DNA from: Apostichopus japonicus
Taxonomy: Eukaryota > Echinodermata > Holothuroidea > Aspidochirotida > Stichopodidae
DNA length: 64,000 bases
Direction of reading: 5' to 3'
Assembly: GCF_037975245.1 (NCBI RefSeq)
Contig: NC_092564.1
Span: 7,165,984 to 7,229,983 of the forward strand
This document shows positions 60,427 to 64,000 of the stretch, one piece after another (position 1 is the first letter of the stretch; every line of letters starts with the position of its first letter). Made by a program: the position numbers and the translations under genes. A model generated the notes under the pieces. The model was not told the DNA's origin, ran no database searches, and saw nothing but the letters and a program-made list of their open reading frames with translations.

Positions 60427-61372
60427 CACTAAGTAAGTGCCACGAAGGAAGCTTTTAATCTCATAGCAAGACAAGAAGGAAGCTTTTTAATCTCCTTGCA
60501 ATCAAAGAACGTCAGACAAGCTCGGTCCCGTCGACCAAATATGTGATCTTGGACCAAAATACCTCGCGTGACCTGAGTTGAGAACCGAAATTGGAAGAGA
60601 TTTCTAGAATGCCTCCCAGAGGACCAGATTGTATAATGGCCGTTTATATGTTGGAGTTCTGACTAATTTATCATAATGAATTATTTGAAGAACTGAAAGG
60701 GATTTATGGACGGTTTTACTTATCTGCTTATACACATTGTATTCACTTATCGTCACTTCACATGTAACCGTTGCGCTTCGTGGTAGTGTCCTCAACATAG
60801 ATTAATAGGGGCCTTGTCCGTTGCCGCAGGGCCTCCTTTGTGTGAATGCCTAAAACTAGAAAACTGGAATTTTATAACAGCCACCTCACAAATGGGTTCG
60901 AGAAATTGTAGAAAATGTAGTAGTTACTGATTGAATTAACCATAACAACCTTATCAAAGTATTTATTAGCAACACTTGCGTTGTGGACTACATATATAGG
61001 CCTATATAAGTTATCTGAGTAGAAATATGCCCCATGCACTATTGGTGTCTAAGTTTTTAAAAAGTTCTTTCTAGTGAAGAACACATATAGCCCCCCCCCC
61101 CCACCTGCTCCAAAGGATTCGTCATCAGTGACCTCAGAACAACCCCCACCCCTTATAACAACAATCCTTCAAGCTCTGGGCCTTCTACAAAAGGCCCCCA
61201 TCTTGGAAATCATGTGCACGCCACTGCATTGACCTACATACGACTATCTCCGCATTGAACAAACTACATGATGAGGGTATATTGAACGTCTGTATTCTCT
61301 TTACGACCTGTGGTCATTGTGGTCACACACAGAATGATTTCCCCGTGATTGGGGCTTACGTCTGTTGACACT

Positions 61373-61754
61373 CATAGGCGTAGGAGGCGGGGGTGGGGGC
61401 TGCAGCCCCCAATCCAAAATTGTTGTGAAAATTCGGGCAATATGCTGAGAATTTTTCGTGCACCCACTGAAAGAAAAATAATTTGCAATGTGTTTTTCAA
61501 TGGTTAAACTTCTATCATTATTATCATTGTAACGACTTCCCCAATAATTATAACCAATATGGAAAGGTAATAACACGGAAAATGATTGTATGTTATTGGC
61601 ATGTGATGTAATAACCGATGAATGCCTACCGTATATGATATGCACATTAACATGTTGAACGCGCGCTGAGCGCACGAAAATTTTGGTAATATTTTTCGGG
61701 CAAGTCATTACAGCCCCCCCCCCCCCCCAATCAAATAAGGCTCCTACGCCTATG
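61373..61754. mobile_element. CATAGGCGTAGGAG-family hAT-type element
   Basis: Perfect ends CATAGGCGTAGGAG / CTCCTACGCCTATG and the 8-bp duplication TTGACACT (61365-61372, 61755-61762). Compared with 4508-4830 it lies in the opposite orientation, with the GCGCGC hairpin and TTTTTCGGGCAAGTC near its right end. Confidence 0.9.
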
Positions 61755-61807
61755 TTGACACTTGATTACAGTTGTAGTTGTGAACCGTCGCTAACTACAT
61801 AATGCAG

Positions 61808-61955
61808 GACTGTCGACTACTGCATGCTAATCTGACCGACGTAACATGTTATGTTGAGACGCTTGAAGCCGAATCGACTAAAAGCTGCCTTAATCTTGAA
61901 TATCGTATAATATCGAATGAGCACATTGCACGCGACTGTCCACGATTATCGCCAG
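61808..61955 (+). other. Orphan exon-like open frame
   Basis: A 148-bp open segment between a possible acceptor (TGCAG) and a good donor (CCAG|GTAATG) reads DCRLLHANLTDVTCYVETLE and onward, with four cysteines and one NLT glycosylation motif. It cannot be spliced in phase to the Kazal exon at 58128-58295, because that frame meets a stop at once. The pyrimidine tract before the acceptor is poor. It may be an exon of a gene that continues outside the window, or chance. Confidence 0.25.
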
Positions 61956-61967
61956 GTAATGTGAGTG

Positions 61968-62022
61968 TGGGGAGGGGAGGGAGGGGAGGGGATGGGAGGG
62001 GAGGGGAGGGGAGGGGAGGGGG
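61968..62022. repeat. (GGGGA)n microsatellite
   Basis: About 55 bp of GGGGA units. The Gly/Arg-rich reading frame through it is spurious. Confidence 0.85.
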
Positions 62023-62452
62023 AGATAGATGTTGTGTCGGCCAGGGAGGGATCTAATGGAAGGGGTGGCCCGTTTTTGAGAAAATTATGATAAAGCGGAG
62101 GGTGCTTAGATGCAGAAAAAAATGCAATATCAAAACTTTTGAAACAATGTTGATGAATTTCGACTGTTTAGTGGGTTGTACCTGTCTGTCAGTTGGGGAG
62201 GGGTAGGGAAGTGAACAACCCATCATGCACCCCTGGTTGAGTCGGGTCGCGTTCAGTTGGACAGTATGCGACCGTTTATATGTTGGCAGCTGTGATGGAT
62301 GGAATGTGGATGTTATGAACAGTTTAGAAATTAATATATCCTAAAAAATGAATAATGTATCTTTTGAATTCATGAAAATAAATATTTCTAAATGGAATAA
62401 AAGGTGAGTTCTTCTTTCAAGGCATCTGTTTGGGCTTGGTACATCAGATTCC

Positions 62453-62480
62453 ACCCACCCACCCACCCACCAACCCACCA
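62453..62480. repeat. (CCCA)n microsatellite
   Basis: Seven or so CCCA units in a row, with one CAA interruption. Confidence 0.8.
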
Positions 62481-63567
62481 CCTCCCTCTACCCAAAGGAG
62501 CACACACTTGATAGTAACTATGTGTTTGTAAAATTCATAGGTTGATGATGATACCAGACAAGGTTACAAATACAAGCAGGGTGGGTGAACGGGGGAATCG
62601 GTAACTTGGAGTACAGATATATGGATAAAATCAGGTGTCTGAAGTAGAATATTATTATCCAAAGCGACACAGAAGATACGTTTACACCTAAAATTAAATC
62701 AATAACAGCTTTCATTGCGCCTCCCTGAGAAATCTGTTTATTTATTATTTTATGAACAAAGGATTCTTGTTGTATAGTGTTGCCATAATATGCATGGAGA
62801 AGATTCAATACAATATCTGCATAAAAAGAAGTGGATTTGAAAACTCAGTGCGGGAAGCGGGTACAATCTTGACATAAATGTGGATGGGACGAGAGAGATA
62901 TACCCCTCAGGTACAACTCTTCCCATTCTCCGGCATCGATTGCCCCCAAATCAGCAAAGGGTAAGTGTAAAACATGATCATCTTCACCATTAACTTAATT
63001 GAAAGATGTTAACAACGAATGCCCTCGTTTACCCTTTGCTCCAACTCCTTACCTGCCTGCACCCCCCCCCCCGCTCCATCAGCCCCTCCCAAGCTACCGA
63101 CGAAAAAGGCTGGTTACGCCACTGACATTAAATACCTTAATTACATACAGTGATTTATGGGGAAAAAATGTTCTTTTAGTGATTAATTATTAGATGTAGG
63201 TCAATGTTTCCAGGTCACGAATCGACTTGTGAAATCTTGCGTCAGAATATTCTTATAAGAATATTGCGTCACGAACTCATTAAACCACACATGTTGTGAA
63301 TTTCAAATTTAATATGTGTACGACCTGCTCATGTATGGTGTGCTTCGGTGAGTACAAAGGTCACAAACCAAAGTTTTTTAGCATAAGCTTCAGAAGAAGT
63401 TAAGAACCCCCCCCCCCCCAAAAAAAAATCAGTCATAAGTGAATTTTAAAGACCACTAGTGTTGAAACCAAGTCAAGTTTGCCAATCATGTCAAGTCAAA
63501 TCACAATTCTCATCAAGTTAGAAGAAATCACAAGTCGATCGATTTTATTGCAAGTGAAGTTACAAAC

Positions 63568-63675
63568 ATAGGCGTACGAGGTGGGGGCAGGGGGGGGCAG
63601 ACTGCCCCCCAAATTTCCAGAGGACAAGAAATTCGGGCAAAAGTCCTGAAAAATTCGGGCAGCCTAAGAGGGAAA

Positions 63676-63754
<79 letters not shown>

Positions 63755-63930
63755 TGCAGTAGTTTGCCCGAATCTTTTTCAAATTGTTGCCCGACAATTC
63801 TGTGGAAAGCGTTTTATGTTATTTGTTTTGTGACATTAATATTAATATAGGCCTACTGATTTTCTTTATTTAGCATCATGTTGCCCGAATATTTCCGTGT
63901 AACACCACCGTAAGCGCAGCTCATCTGGGC
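63568..63930. mobile_element. Partial CATAGGCG-family element at the window end
   Basis: ACATAGGCGTACGAGGTGGGG starts a C/G-run and GCCCGAA-rich interior like the other family members (AAATTCGGGCA, GTTGCCCGAATA). No right terminal repeat was found before the window ends, so the element is degraded or continues beyond. It contains the (TA)n tract at 63679-63751. Confidence 0.5.
63679..63751. repeat. (TA)n microsatellite
   Basis: About 72 bp of uninterrupted TA, inside the CATAGGCG-family fragment. Confidence 0.95.
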
Positions 63931-64000
63931 TACCACGCTTTTTGTACTATCAAAAATTTTCTAACTAGTCAACTGTATACCTGGACATCCCCGACATGAG

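Noticed and set aside
62518-62808. 96-codon minus-strand open frame as an RT fragment
   Set aside because: No RT motif (no [FY]ADD, no PQG) is present and composition looks like random AT-rich sequence.

Overview
This 64-kb window is animal nuclear DNA: AT-rich, gene-sparse, with GT-AG introns and many small non-autonomous transposons. Gene content, repeat style and the frequent palindrome TAGGCCTA suggest a marine deuterostome, possibly an echinoderm such as a sea cucumber. That placement is inference, not proof. I rebuilt six protein-coding genes by joining exons with consistent splice phases and comparing them with families I know.

Layout: (1) 1-5.8 kb has no gene I can support and one TE with a nested TE. 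(2) 5.9-9.7 kb (+) is a three-exon histamine N-methyltransferase-like gene. (3) 12.3-13.2 kb (-) is RAMAC, the activator of the mRNA cap methyltransferase. It appears to share a short bidirectional promoter with (4) HSPBAP1 (+, 14.4-20.7 kb), a six-exon JmjC-domain gene. (5) 21-33 kb is a transposon nest in which target-site duplications (TSDs) allow insertions to be delimited and ordered. They include twin 1.9-kb elements, a 5.1-kb composite hAT element, and a 2.1-kb foldback element inside it. (6) 34.6-43.7 kb (-) is SDHAF3, a succinate dehydrogenase assembly factor, with one intron of about 7.6 kb. Inside that intron on the opposite strand (36.5-40.8 kb) lies a four-exon SelW/MIEN1-like gene. 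(7) 45.1-46.5 kb (-) is a decayed non-LTR retrotransposon reverse transcriptase. (8) 53.2-60.4 kb (+) is a three-exon secreted Kazal protein whose introns are full of transposons. (9) 60.4-64 kb has one more hAT-type element, simple repeats and an orphan exon-like ORF.

The most notable find is the nested gene. An in-frame TGA lies exactly where SelW-type proteins carry selenocysteine (CGGU). The reading frame is intact on both sides, and a stem-loop in the 3' UTR about 0.9 kb past the stop has the SECIS core (ATGA/TGAT quartet, 8-bp helix, unpaired AAA). The protein also ends in a CaaX box (CTVL), as human MIEN1 does in its CxxC form. It therefore appears to be a prenylated, selenocysteine-containing MIEN1/SelW-type protein. 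A standard gene caller would break it at the TGA.

The genes do not form a pathway. RAMAC/HSPBAP1 are linked by a likely shared promoter, and SDHAF3/selenoprotein by nesting. All homology statements come from recognising family motifs by eye; no database search was run.
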